A DNA stretch of 54,570 nucleotides from Stenotrophomonas maltophilia (lineage in GTDB: Bacteria; Pseudomonadota; Gammaproteobacteria; Xanthomonadales; Xanthomonadaceae). The position numbers and the translations under genes were made by a program. The stretch spans positions 1 to 54,570 of the forward strand of contig NZ_SRHZ01000003.1 of assembly GCF_004684085.1 (NCBI RefSeq), read 5' to 3'. Below, in pieces: positions 24,498 through 32,556 of the stretch. Within the stretch, counting starts at the first letter, position 1. Each line of letters opens with the position of its first letter. The notes below the pieces were generated by a model. It was not told the DNA's origin. It saw nothing but the letters and a program-made list of their open reading frames with translations, and made no database searches.

Positions 24498-24569
24498 CTG
24501 GCGTGTGACTCTCTCTCTCTCTCCCACACGCCAACAGAAGCCCGGCCTCGCGCCGGGCTTCACTTTTTT
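24498..24569 (+). terminator. CT-loop hairpin and rho-independent terminator after ax21
   Basis: Two hairpins follow the stop. TGGCGTGTG/CACACGCCA encloses a loop of CT repeats (24499-24532). GAAGCCCGGC/GCCGGGCTTC (24537-24561), followed by a run of T, is a classical terminator. Confidence 0.9.
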
Positions 24570-24594
24570 GGGCCGCGTGGCGCCACAATGCGGC

Positions 24595-25362
24595 ATGGGC
24601 GACCCTTCCTCCCTCGCAGGTACTGGCACGGCCTACCAGGAGCATCTGGCGCCTGCGCCGCTGCGTGGCCACTTCGGCCAGCTGTGGCAGAGCCAGCTTC
24701 CTGCCGACGCCGATGGGCACATCACCGTACTGCCTGATGGCTGCGTGGACATCCTCTGGCGCGACGGTGCGTTGTTCGTGGTCGGCCCCGACCGTGTGGC
24801 CGCACATCCGGCGCTGGCACCCGGTGCACAGGTGCTGGGGGCACGCTTTCGTCCTGGCCAGGCATTGGCCGCGCTGGGCCTGCCATTGGCCGAGATCATC
24901 GGCCAGGCCGTGCCGCTGGCCGATCTGAAGGGCGCCTGGGCGAAGAAGGCTGCGGCCTCCATCGGCGACACCGCACCTGCGCAGCGTCTGCAGCGGATGG
25001 CGCATTGCCTGCAACAGCATATGGGGGTGGCCGCACTCGACACCCCGGCGCAGCGTGCGCATGTCCTGTTCCAAGCGCTCGCCGCGGGTCACGCCACGCT
25101 GGATACGCTGGCGGCGCGCCTGAACCTGAGCCCGCGCAGCCTGCGGCGTTTCAGCCAGCTGCAGTTCGGCTACGGTGCCAAGACGCTGGAGCGGGTCCTG
25201 CGCCTGCAACGCTTCCTGCGCCACAGCCGCGCGCTGCCGCAGCACTCGTTGGCGATGCTGGCCGCCGAGGTCGGCTATGCCGACCAGGCCCATCTCAGCC
25301 GCGAGGCGCGTGAACTTGCCGGCATGACCGCCCGCGACCTGCGCCTCGAATGGGGCCAATGA
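24595..25362 (+). CDS. AraC-family transcriptional regulator
   Basis: The 255-aa regulator has an N-terminal DUF6597-like region (HITVLPDGCVDILWRDGALFVVGPD, residues 41-65) and a C-terminal AraC helix-turn-helix pair (about residues 160-250). ATLDTLAARLNLSPRSLRRFSQLQFG and LAMLAAEVGYADQAHLSREARELAG are the two recognition units. It starts at ATG 24595, after the ax21 terminator. A VOC-family gene follows after 68 bp, likely its target. Confidence 0.93.
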   Translation: MGDPSSLAGTGTAYQEHLAPAPLRGHFGQLWQSQLPADADGHITVLPDGCVDILWRDGALFVVGPDRVAAHPALAPGAQVLGARFRPGQALAALGLPLAEIIGQAVPLADLKGAWAKKAAASIGDTAPAQRLQRMAHCLQQHMGVAALDTPAQRAHVLFQALAAGHATLDTLAARLNLSPRSLRRFSQLQFGYGAKTLERVLRLQRFLRHSRALPQHSLAMLAAEVGYADQAHLSREARELAGMTARDLRLEWGQ

Positions 25363-25430
25363 TGGCCGTTTCGTTCAAGACCGCCGCGCGGCGCTGACCG
25401 AAGCTGGGGCTCTCAACACGGAGCCACGCC

Positions 25431-25799
25431 ATGAGCCATGCCGCTACCCACGATGCCGAACGCCGCATCGACAACATCGAATTCAACGTCGCCGACATCG
25501 CCCGCAGCAAGCGCTTCTATGGCGAGGTGTTCGGTTGGCGCTTCACCGCCTATGGCCCGGCCTACACCGAGTTCGACGACGGCCGCCTCAAAGGCGGCTT
25601 CGTGGCCGACGCACCGGTGCATGCGCAGGGCGGGCCGCTGGTGATCCTCTACTGCGCGGATCTGGCCGATGCACAGCAGCGTGTGACTGCCGCTGGGGGC
25701 GAGGTGGTGCAGCCAGTGTTCGCGTTCCCCGGCGGGCGCCGTTTCCACTTCCGCGATCTGGATGGTTACGAGCTCGCAGTCTGGAGCGATGTGGATTGA
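25431..25799 (+). CDS. VOC-superfamily protein (glyoxalase/bleomycin-resistance type)
   Basis: The 122-aa protein has one betaalphabetabetabeta module: IDNIEFNVADIARSKRFYGEVFGWRF (residues 13-38) and FPGGRRFHFRDLDGYELAVWSD at its C-terminus. VOC proteins bind a metal and act on glyoxals, extradiol substrates or sequester drugs. The terminal DLDGYELAVW carries the Glu metal ligand; the N-terminal His ligand position reads Asn-Ile-Glu. It follows the AraC gene on the same strand and is probably regulated by it. Substrate unknown. Confidence 0.9.
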   Translation: MSHAATHDAERRIDNIEFNVADIARSKRFYGEVFGWRFTAYGPAYTEFDDGRLKGGFVADAPVHAQGGPLVILYCADLADAQQRVTAAGGEVVQPVFAFPGGRRFHFRDLDGYELAVWSDVD

Positions 25800-25922
25800 G
25801 GTCTTTGCATCTTCGCCGGTGGACGGAACGAGAACCGCTCCGTCGCCGGTCAGGGGGTTCCGCTATGATCGCCCGCACATCGCCGCATGCGATGCGCCCG
25901 CCTCAAGCCAGCAGGAACCGTC

Positions 25923-26897
25923 GTGAACTCCCAGCCCGCACCGATCACCGCCCTCAACCACACGCTCGACAACGAGCCGCAGCAGATTACCGCGCCACTG
26001 ACTCACTCGGCTGCGTTTCTGGTGCTGAAGGTGAAGGACGATGCCGTTTCCATCGCGAAGGTGCGCGAGGTGCTGGGCAGCAGCGATGACCTGATCAAGA
26101 ACACCGCCATCCGCGAGATCGAGCGCACCTTCACCTGCAACGTGGCCATCGGCCACCGTGTGTGGCAGCCGCTGGTGGGCACCACGCCGCCGCGCGAGCT
26201 GAAGCCGTTCCGCGAGATCAAGGGCGCCACCCATACCGCCGTGTCCACGCCGGGTGACCTGCTGTACCACATCCGCGCACGTACCCAGGATCTGATCGTG
26301 GCGTTCGAGCGCAACCTGCTGATGGCCTTCGGCGATGCCGTGGAAGCGGTCGATGACGTGGCTGGTTTCCGCTATTTCGATGGCCGGGATCTGCTCGACT
26401 TCGTCGATGGCACCGCCAACCCGGAAGGGCTGTCATTGCCGGAAGCCACGATCGTGGGTGAGGAAGACCCGGAGCATGCCGGCGGCAGTTACGTGGTGGT
26501 GCAGAAGTACCTGCATAACCTCGATGCCTGGCGCGCGCAGAAGACCGAGGCGCAGGAAACAATCATCGGCCGCACCAAGCACGACAACATCGAGCTGGAC
26601 GATGCGCCGGCCGATGCGCAGAAGTCGCACAAAACGCTGTGCACCATCGAGGACGCCGACGGCGAGCACGAGATCCTGCGTGACAACATGCCCTTCGCCA
26701 ATCCCGGTCGCGGCGAGTACGGCACCTATTTCATCGGCTACACGCGTCGGCTGTGGGTGATCGAGAAGATGCTCGAGCGCATGTTCATCGGCAATCCTGC
26801 ACCGCTGCACGACCGCATCCTGGACTTCTCCACCGCCACTACCGGCGTGACCTTCTTTGCGCCCTCACGCAAGGTGCTGGCCGATCTGGGCGATTGA
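25923..26897 (+). CDS. DyP-type heme peroxidase (YfeX-like)
   Basis: The 324-aa enzyme belongs to the dye-decolourising peroxidase family, using H2O2 to oxidise bulky phenols or porphyrins. The GxxDG motif with distal Asp is FVDGTANPEG (about residues 162-171). HAGGSYVVVQKYLHNL and IIGRTKHDNIELDD match YfeX-class enzymes, and the C-terminal FIGNPAPLHDRILDFS is conserved. No signal peptide, so probably cytosolic. The start is GTG 25923 (AGGA upstream); it fits the family start. It stands as a single gene after the AraC-VOC pair. Confidence 0.93.
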   Translation: MNSQPAPITALNHTLDNEPQQITAPLTHSAAFLVLKVKDDAVSIAKVREVLGSSDDLIKNTAIREIERTFTCNVAIGHRVWQPLVGTTPPRELKPFREIKGATHTAVSTPGDLLYHIRARTQDLIVAFERNLLMAFGDAVEAVDDVAGFRYFDGRDLLDFVDGTANPEGLSLPEATIVGEEDPEHAGGSYVVVQKYLHNLDAWRAQKTEAQETIIGRTKHDNIELDDAPADAQKSHKTLCTIEDADGEHEILRDNMPFANPGRGEYGTYFIGYTRRLWVIEKMLERMFIGNPAPLHDRILDFSTATTGVTFFAPSRKVLADLGD

Positions 26898-26939
26898 TCG
26901 CGCCTCTCGTCCTTGCGCATGCTACCGGCCGCTCTGTCA

Positions 26940-27006
26940 GTAGATCCACGCCATGCGTGGATGGCGCGCACTTTGCCCGTAGCAGCCACGCATGGCGTGG
27001 CTCTAC
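26940..27006. repeat. two SMAG/REP-like palindromes
   Basis: GTAGATCCACGCCATGCGTG plus GAT (26940-26962), and a variant (26979-27006) that reads AGCCACGCATGGCGTGGCT and is framed by GTAG on the left and CTAC on the right. Confidence 0.9.
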
Positions 27007-27076
27007 TGTGCCGCCATCTGCCTGTCATCTACCGCGCCGACCATGTCGTGCTGGATGGGAGTGCAGGAGGCGGGCG

Positions 27077-27496
27077 ATGACCATGACCGGAAACAGGAAC
27101 GGCGCACGCCGCGGGTGGAAGCGGCTGGCGGCCTTGTTCGGCGCGTTGGCACTCGGCAGTGCCAGCGTTTCCGCGCAGGAAGCCCCCGCGCACTGGATGG
27201 CCTATGCCGCCGCCGTGGGGGGCCAGCTGCAGCAGCGCCTGCAGCAGGAACAGGACCCGCAGGCGCAACGCGTGCTGGAATGGCTGCAGGCTCACCCGGA
27301 CACGCCGACACCGCTGCCGGTGAGCGTGTGGATCGCGGCGGACGGGCGCATTTCGAAACTGGAATTCGACAGCCTGGGTGATGCCCGGGTCGACGCGGAC
27401 CTGCGCGCGACCCTGCAGACCGCGCCGTTGCAGGCGCCGCCGCCGGTGGACATGCGCCAGCCGCTGCGGCTGGGCCTGCTGCTGGAACCCCGGTAG
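27077..27496 (+). CDS. small periplasmic TonB C-terminal-domain-like protein
   Basis: The 139-aa protein has a signal peptide (about residues 1-34, ending SVSAQEAP). A Gln-rich helix (VGGQLQQRLQQEQDPQAQ) is followed by a TonB_C-like fold, LPVSVWIAADGRISKLEFDSLGD...LRATLQTAPLQAPPP. Stand-alone TonB_C-like domains occur next to FecR/STN receptor systems and may interact with outer-membrane transporters. ATG 27077 follows GGAGG. Its TAG stop is part of the following GTAG repeat. A lone domain without a TonB helix suggests an accessory role; the partner is unknown. Confidence 0.75.
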   Translation: MTMTGNRNGARRGWKRLAALFGALALGSASVSAQEAPAHWMAYAAAVGGQLQQRLQQEQDPQAQRVLEWLQAHPDTPTPLPVSVWIAADGRISKLEFDSLGDARVDADLRATLQTAPLQAPPPVDMRQPLRLGLLLEPR

Positions 27497-27558
27497 ATCC
27501 ACGCCACGCGTGGATGAGCCTACCGGTAGCCCCCCAGCCACGCATGGCGTGGCTCTAC
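27493..27558. repeat. two SMAG/REP-like palindromes, the first providing a stop codon
   Basis: GTAGATCCACGCCACGCGTG (27493-27515) contains the TAG stop of the preceding gene. The second unit (27526-27558) reads AGCCACGCATGGCGTGGCT between GTAG and CTAC. Confidence 0.9.
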
Positions 27559-27592
27559 TGCGGATTGCCTGCGCCCAGCCCGGCCATCCGCA

Positions 27593-28177
27593 TCAACGCA
27601 CGGGTGCGCCCTGTGGCTCACGCGCGGCCGCGCTCCATGCGCGCAGGCCGAACACGGCCAGGCCGAGGAAGAACACGTACAGCGCGGCGGTCACGTGCAG
27701 CGACTTGAACAGGTAGGCGCCCACGTAGACCACGTCCACCGCAATCCATACCCACCAGCAGGCCACATGGCGACGTGCCTGCCACCACTGGCCGACCAGG
27801 CTCAGTGCGGTCAGCATCGCGTCCAGCCAAGGCAGTGCGGCATCAGTGAAGGTGTGCATGGCCGCACCCAGCGCCACGCCACCGCACAGGCCGATGGCCA
27901 GGTCGCGCAGCAGCTTGCCGCGCGCCAGTGGCACGATGCGGATGCTGCCCTCATCGGCGGCGTGCTGCCGCCAGTTGAGCCAGCCGTAGACCAGGAAGCC
28001 ACCGAAGGCGACCTGCAGCAGGGTGTCCGAGTACAGCTTGGCCTCGGCGAACACCAGCCCGTACAGCGCCACCGACAGCAGGCCCACCGGCCACGCCGCC
28101 AGCCGGCGCCGGGCCATCAGCCAGACGCCGAGGATGCTGCACAGCGCGGCGGTCCACTCCAGCATCACGCCGCTCAC
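27593..28177 (-). CDS. pnuT: PnuC-family vitamin transporter, likely thiamin transporter PnuT
   Basis: The 194-aa protein has about seven transmembrane helices and the PnuC family pattern (WPVGLLSVALYGLVFAEAKLYSD, residues 29-51; CWWVWIAVDVVYVGAYLFKSL). PnuC proteins carry out facilitated diffusion of B-vitamin precursors. Here the gene overlaps the TonB receptor by GTGA, starting within its TGA stop, and thereby belongs to a TPP-riboswitch unit; such paralogs are the PnuT thiamin transporters. The GTG start (28177) is favoured by this coupling, with ATG 28165 as an alternative. Trapping requires thiamin phosphorylation. Confidence 0.85.
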   Translation of the reverse strand: MSGVMLEWTAALCSILGVWLMARRRLAAWPVGLLSVALYGLVFAEAKLYSDTLLQVAFGGFLVYGWLNWRQHAADEGSIRIVPLARGKLLRDLAIGLCGGVALGAAMHTFTDAALPWLDAMLTALSLVGQWWQARRHVACWWVWIAVDVVYVGAYLFKSLHVTAALYVFFLGLAVFGLRAWSAAAREPQGAPVR

Positions 28178-30363
28178 AGCGCGAACGTCACCGACAGGCG
28201 GGCCTGTCGCGGTGCGCCGGGGAACAGGTAGTAGTCACCGCCGCTGCTGCCGGTATCGCGCCAGTAGAAGCGGTTGAACACGTTGTCCACCGACAGGTTC
28301 CAGGTCACCGCGCGCTCGTGCAGTCGATGCTGGAAACGCAGGCCAGCGTCGAACACCGAGTAGTCCGGTGCGCGCACCCCACCGTCGGCGCGGGCGACAT
28401 TGGCCCCGGCATAGCGCCAGCCACCGGTCACATCCAGGCCCTGCACGAACGGCAGCGCGTACGCCAGGTGCACGCTGGCGCGCACCTTCGGCACGTTCAC
28501 CAGCTGATGGCCTTCATAGGCCGGGGTGCCGGTGTCGCGCGCGCGCGCCTGCAGCACGCTGGCGCTGGCCACGATCTGCAGTGCATCGGTCAGCTGGCCG
28601 TTGGCGGTCAGCTCCAGGCCGGTGTGGGTCTGGGTGCCTTCTTCGATGAAGGTGTAGCCGACGTCGCTGTTGTCCGGCTTGGCGTACTGGTACGGCTGCG
28701 AAATGCGGAACACCGCCGCGCCCAGCGTCAGCGCTTCGACCGGCACGTACTTCACGCCCACTTCCAGCTGCCGCGACTGTACCGACGGCAGGAAGGTGTC
28801 GGCGTTGCTGGTCCAGAACGGCGCTTCCTGGCCCAGCGAAATGCCGCGCACGTAGCTGGCATAGGCGTTGAGCTGGTCGGTGGCCTTCCACACCACCGCA
28901 GTCTGCGGCAGGAAGCGCGACAGGCGGCTGTGCCGCTGCGGGGTGCCACGCTTGTCGTAGGCACGCTCGTCCAGGCGCACGAAGCGGCCACCGGCCAGCC
29001 ACTGCCAGTCATCGCCGAAGCTGATCCGGTCCAGCGCGAAGAACGCGGTCTGGCGGCTGTCCAGGCGCCGTGCGGACGGGCCCGGCATCTTCGGCGACGG
29101 CGCGAACACCGGCACCTGCGCGTCGTGGATGTTGGTGGTGCCGACGTATTCGTTGACGCTCGGGCGCTTGTCCACGGTGCGGCGGAAGTAGTCGGCACCG
29201 AGGGTCAGCTCATGGCCGACGCTGCCGGTCTCGAAGCGGCCACGCAGCTCGGCACGGGCCTGCTGGTTGCGGCGGGTGTCATCCGGGCTGCGGTAGTCGT
29301 AGACGTCGTAGTCGCCATTGGGCGCGAAGTAGTTGCCCGGCACGCTGCCATCGGCGCACTGCACGGCGTAGTAGCAGCCATAGGCGAAGGCGACGTTGTC
29401 ATCGATGACCGAGCGGCTGTGACCGACCGAAACGCGCGACTGCCAGGCCTCGTTGAAGTCGTAGGTGTGCAGCGCGGTGATGTTGGTGCTGGCAATATCC
29501 ACCGGACGCTGCCACGGCTGGTAGCCGAGCAGGTGCTCGCGGTCGACGCCGTGCGGCAGGTCGCGCGCGCCCAGTAGCTGGTAGCCGGACACCGAACGCT
29601 GTGAACTGGTCTGGTAGTTGGCATCCACTTCCAGCTTGCCGCGCTCGCCGATCAGCCAGTCGGCGGCCAGCGAGTAGAAGTTGCGACGGCCATCGGCGTG
29701 CTCGACGTAGGAATTGCTGGAGTCCCATGCAGCATTCAGGCGCAGGCCGAAACGCGGGGTGATCCAGTGGCCGACATCGACGGCGACGTAGCGCGAGCCT
29801 TCCGAATCGGTACCGAGCGTGGCGGTGCGCACTTCGGCCGGGCGCTTGCCGATGTAGTTGATGATGCCGCCGGGCGCCATCACGCCTGCCGCCAGGCCGG
29901 CTTCACCCTTGAGGATCTCCACCGACTGCACGTTCTCCAGCGCCAGGCGCTGTTCGCCGGCGATGGACAGGCCGTTGAAGCGGTAGCCGGTGGCGGCGTC
30001 CAGCGCGAAGCCACGGATGGCGATGTTCTGGTAGTAACCCACCGGCGCGTAGGCATCACCCAGCGAGGCATCGTTGCTGGCCAGCTCGGACAGCGAACGC
30101 ACTTGGCGGCGGTCGAGGTAATCGCGCTCGAGCACGTTCACCGACGCCGGTGTGTCCTTCCAGCTGCCGCCACCGAAGGCGTTCACACGTGAGGTATCGG
30201 TCTTCGGTTTGCCGGCCTGCACGCGCACCGCCGCCAGTTCGGTCGGCGAGCGTTCGGCGCCAGTGGCAGCCGCATCAGGGGACGCCTCGGCCTCGCTGGC
30301 GTGCAGCGGCAGCGCGGCGCAGAGGGCGAGGGAGAGCAGGGTGGGGCGCAGGCAGCGGTTCAT
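28174..30363 (-). CDS. TonB-dependent outer-membrane receptor (predicted thiamin receptor)
   Basis: The 729-aa protein has a signal peptide (residues 1-22, ending ALPLHA) and a plug domain (WKDTPASVNVLERDYLDRRQ, RSLSELASNDASLGDAYAPV, VEILKGEAGLAAGVMAPGGIINYIGKRP). A 22-strand barrel follows, ending in RQARLSVTFAL with a terminal hydrophobic residue. It belongs to the siderophore-receptor class of TonB-dependent receptors. The substrate is inferred as thiamin because a TPP riboswitch lies in its leader and a PnuT-type gene follows. The start is ATG 30363. It imports substrate into the periplasm using TonB-ExbBD. Confidence 0.92.
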   Translation of the reverse strand: MNRCLRPTLLSLALCAALPLHASEAEASPDAAATGAERSPTELAAVRVQAGKPKTDTSRVNAFGGGSWKDTPASVNVLERDYLDRRQVRSLSELASNDASLGDAYAPVGYYQNIAIRGFALDAATGYRFNGLSIAGEQRLALENVQSVEILKGEAGLAAGVMAPGGIINYIGKRPAEVRTATLGTDSEGSRYVAVDVGHWITPRFGLRLNAAWDSSNSYVEHADGRRNFYSLAADWLIGERGKLEVDANYQTSSQRSVSGYQLLGARDLPHGVDREHLLGYQPWQRPVDIASTNITALHTYDFNEAWQSRVSVGHSRSVIDDNVAFAYGCYYAVQCADGSVPGNYFAPNGDYDVYDYRSPDDTRRNQQARAELRGRFETGSVGHELTLGADYFRRTVDKRPSVNEYVGTTNIHDAQVPVFAPSPKMPGPSARRLDSRQTAFFALDRISFGDDWQWLAGGRFVRLDERAYDKRGTPQRHSRLSRFLPQTAVVWKATDQLNAYASYVRGISLGQEAPFWTSNADTFLPSVQSRQLEVGVKYVPVEALTLGAAVFRISQPYQYAKPDNSDVGYTFIEEGTQTHTGLELTANGQLTDALQIVASASVLQARARDTGTPAYEGHQLVNVPKVRASVHLAYALPFVQGLDVTGGWRYAGANVARADGGVRAPDYSVFDAGLRFQHRLHERAVTWNLSVDNVFNRFYWRDTGSSGGDYYLFPGAPRQARLSVTFAL

Positions 30364-30446
30364 TCGATTCGTCTTCGGACAACAAGGGAGACGAAGCGAC
30401 GGCGCGCAGGTGCACCGGCCCATGACGGGGGTGTGGCTGCGGCTCA

Positions 30447-30524
30447 AAGCTCCCTACGCCGGTGCAAACCGGATCAGGTTCCAAGGGACTCTCTCAGCCT
30501 GGCAATCCAGGCACCCCCGCTTCA
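30447..30524 (-). promoter_or_regulatory. TPP riboswitch (THI element)
   Basis: The minus strand holds the conserved THI-box elements in order: GGGGGTGCC at 30519-30510, CTGAGAG (30497-30491), GGAACCTGATCCGG (30482-30469) and CGTAGGGA (30458-30451). These form the pyrimidine-binding and pyrophosphate-binding arms of a TPP aptamer. It lies about 85 bp upstream of the receptor start and most likely shuts off receptor and transporter synthesis when TPP is plentiful. No obvious terminator is seen between aptamer and ATG, which suggests control of translation. Confidence 0.93.
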
Positions 30525-30580
30525 GGTGACCATTTCACTACAAATGGTACGGATTTGCGAGCCGGTGCCCTTCAGGCTGC

Positions 30581-30619
30581 GGGGTCAGATCCCTTTCCGC
30601 AGGAAAGGGATCTGACCCC
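30581..30619. repeat. perfect hairpin GGGGTCAGATCCCTTTCC, probable terminator
   Basis: An 18-bp perfect stem with loop GCA between the kinase stop and the riboswitch. It resembles a dispersed hairpin repeat of Xanthomonadaceae rather than a standard terminator, but would separate the kinase transcript from the riboswitch unit. Confidence 0.65.
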
Positions 30620-30637
30620 AACGGGGCGCCAACCGGG

Positions 30638-31762
30638 TCACGCAGCGGCGCGCAGGGCCTGCAGCAGTGCCTTTCCGGGCGTGCTGTGGAACCACGCAGG
30701 GTGCCCCAGCATGAAGGGCTGCCACGCCACATCCGCGTTCGTGGTCGAGCCGGTGACGCCTTCGAAGTACTCCACTTCGGACAGTGCGAAGTCGAAATGG
30801 ACCATCGGCAGCAGGTCTGCCAGCAGGTGCACACGTGCCGCCGACAGCGGCAGCACCTGGCGGTAGCCATCGAGCAGGGCCAGCGCGATATCGATGCGCA
30901 CCGCGTCCATGCCGCGCTCAAGTTCCAGCCACGCGATCGCATTGCGCTCGATCGCGGTGGCGAGATCGAACAGTGCGCTGGTAGGCGAGGCCAGGCCGAA
31001 ATCCAGCACAGTGCTGACCCGCCCGTCGCGCCACAGCAGGTTGGAGACATGCCAGTCGTTATGCGCCCACAGCCGTGGCTCGTCGCGCAGGCGTTCGGCC
31101 AGACCGGCATGCCATGGCAGCACGTCGCGCTGCAGCTGCGCTTCCCACGGAATGCGCGCGAGATAACGGGCCAGGCCGGGACGCTCGTGCAGTTCTGCCT
31201 TGATCGCCGCGATGGGATCGTCGGCACGGATCAGATCGTCGCGCGCGACCAGCACATGGGTGCTGCGCTGGGGTGCGTGGTAGCGGGCCGCAGCACGATG
31301 CAACTGCGCGAGTGCACGTCCGGCTTCGCAGGCCCGCGCGATATCGGTCAACAGCGACCACGACACAGCGTCGCGATAGAGGTCTTCGCCCGCGCCAACA
31401 GCATGCAGTTCAAAGGTCCATTGGCCATGCTCGACGGCGGTGTGGCCATCGGCCGCCGACAGCACCTGCACCACCGGTACGCCAGCAGTGGCGAGATGAG
31501 CGATGAAGCGGTGCTCTTCTTCCAGGCAGGCCGCGCTGCGCACGCTGTGGTGGTGGCGCTTGATGAACACCGCGCCGTGCGTGCCCTCCACGATGGCGGC
31601 GGCCGACAGCGGGCGCGGGCTGTGCCAGCGCGGTTGGCTGTCGGCAGCCAGCTGTGGGTAGCGTGCGTGCAGCCAGGCGATGTCCTGCGCGCTGATCGGT
31701 GGCCAGTCGGCAGCAACCTCGTCGTTGTTGAGGCCCTGCACGCGATGGGAGGAAGACGTCAT
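30638..31762 (-). CDS. APH-fold phosphotransferase (small-molecule kinase)
   Basis: The 374-aa protein is an aminoglycoside-phosphotransferase-family kinase. The catalytic loop is HNDWHVSNLLW (Brenner HxDxxxxN, Asp and Asn at about residues 230-236), and the metal-binding DFG is in VLDFGLA. An N-terminal nucleotide-binding lobe includes GAVFIKRHHH. Members phosphorylate aminoglycosides, homoserine, choline or thiamin (YcfN/ThiK). It lies immediately upstream of the thiamin riboswitch locus on the same strand, which makes thiamin a substrate candidate; this is an inference from neighbourhood only. Start ATG 31762; an in-frame ATG lies at 31804. Confidence 0.85.
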   Translation of the reverse strand: MTSSSHRVQGLNNDEVAADWPPISAQDIAWLHARYPQLAADSQPRWHSPRPLSAAAIVEGTHGAVFIKRHHHSVRSAACLEEEHRFIAHLATAGVPVVQVLSAADGHTAVEHGQWTFELHAVGAGEDLYRDAVSWSLLTDIARACEAGRALAQLHRAAARYHAPQRSTHVLVARDDLIRADDPIAAIKAELHERPGLARYLARIPWEAQLQRDVLPWHAGLAERLRDEPRLWAHNDWHVSNLLWRDGRVSTVLDFGLASPTSALFDLATAIERNAIAWLELERGMDAVRIDIALALLDGYRQVLPLSAARVHLLADLLPMVHFDFALSEVEYFEGVTGSTTNADVAWQPFMLGHPAWFHSTPGKALLQALRAAA

Positions 31763-31831
31763 GCCGCAGCCAATGAGGGAAAAGTCACATCCAAGGCTGC
31801 GCATTCAACGCCATGAACGCGGCCAACGCAA

Positions 31832-31856
31832 ACGGGCGGGTCATCGACCCGCCCGT
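31832..31856 (-). terminator. hairpin after the glycine-zipper gene
   Basis: Perfect 11-bp stem ACGGGCGGGTC/GACCCGCCCGT with a three-base loop, followed on the minus strand by TTTG. Intrinsic terminator-like. Confidence 0.7.
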
Positions 31857-31887
31857 CCGTGCATCGGCATGGGGGATGCCGCGCTGC

Positions 31888-32307
31888 TTACCAGCCGCGA
31901 TGGCGACCGCGGTCGTTGTAGTAGCGGTTGTCGTAGTAGCGCTCGCGCTGCCAGCGGCGGTCATCGCCACGGTCGTAGTAGCCGCTGCGGTAGTAGCCAC
32001 GGTCGTAACGGCGGTCGTAGCGGTTGTCGTAACGGTTCTCGTAACGGCGATTGTCGTAGTAACGACGGTCGCGGCGGTCGGAGGTGGTCAGGTTGCCGAT
32101 CGCGCCGCCGGCCACAGCGCCGCCGACGGTGGCAGCGGGATCACCGTTGGAGAGCAGGTTGCCGGCCACGCCACCGACCACGGCGCCGACCAGGGTGCGC
32201 TTGTCCTTCCTCGACATCGCGCTGGCATCGCTGACCACGGCGACACCGGCCAGCAGGGCCAGGGCCATCGCCAGACCACGGAAGCTGAGTGCGGAAGTAC
32301 TGAGCAT
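31888..32307 (-). CDS. glycine-zipper 2TM-domain protein with Arg/Tyr-rich tail
   Basis: The 139-aa protein has a signal peptide (about residues 1-30), a glycine zipper region LVGAVVGGVAGNL...VGGAVAGGAIGNL (residues 39-73) typical of outer-membrane-associated stress proteins, and a C-terminal tail of Asp-Arg-Tyr repeats (NRYDNRYDRRYDRGYYRSGYY). The ATG is at 32307. The family (rickettsia 17 kDa-like, SlyB-like) affects envelope integrity. The tail is low complexity and likely surface exposed or RNA/peptidoglycan binding; that is inference. It stands alone between the kinase and the effector gene. Confidence 0.85.
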   Translation of the reverse strand: MLSTSALSFRGLAMALALLAGVAVVSDASAMSRKDKRTLVGAVVGGVAGNLLSNGDPAATVGGAVAGGAIGNLTTSDRRDRRYYDNRRYENRYDNRYDRRYDRGYYRSGYYDRGDDRRWQRERYYDNRYYNDRGRHRGW

Positions 32308-32503
32308 GTTCGTTCTCCTGTGAGGTGCATGCCACGCTGGGCAGGGAGGGCGCGGGGCGCCCCGGCTGCCGTGATGTCCACGCTGGCGTTCCAACATTGC
32401 CGGAACATTGCCTGGTCCATCGTGCGGCTTGCGCATTCATCTAGCGGTAGGTGGCATGAAGCAAGGCTGAAAGCGGCCTCGGCCGCTCAGCTGGCAGATA
32501 GGG

Positions 32504-32526
32504 AAAAGGCCACGCGGGGCGTGGCC
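32504..32526 (-). terminator. rho-independent terminator of the effector gene
   Basis: Stem GGCCACGC/GCGTGGCC with loop of three, followed on the minus strand by TTTTCC. It lies about 30 bp after the effector stop codon. Confidence 0.8.
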
Positions 32527-32556
32527 ATTTCCTTGCCTGCAAAGGCGCTGCGGGGG

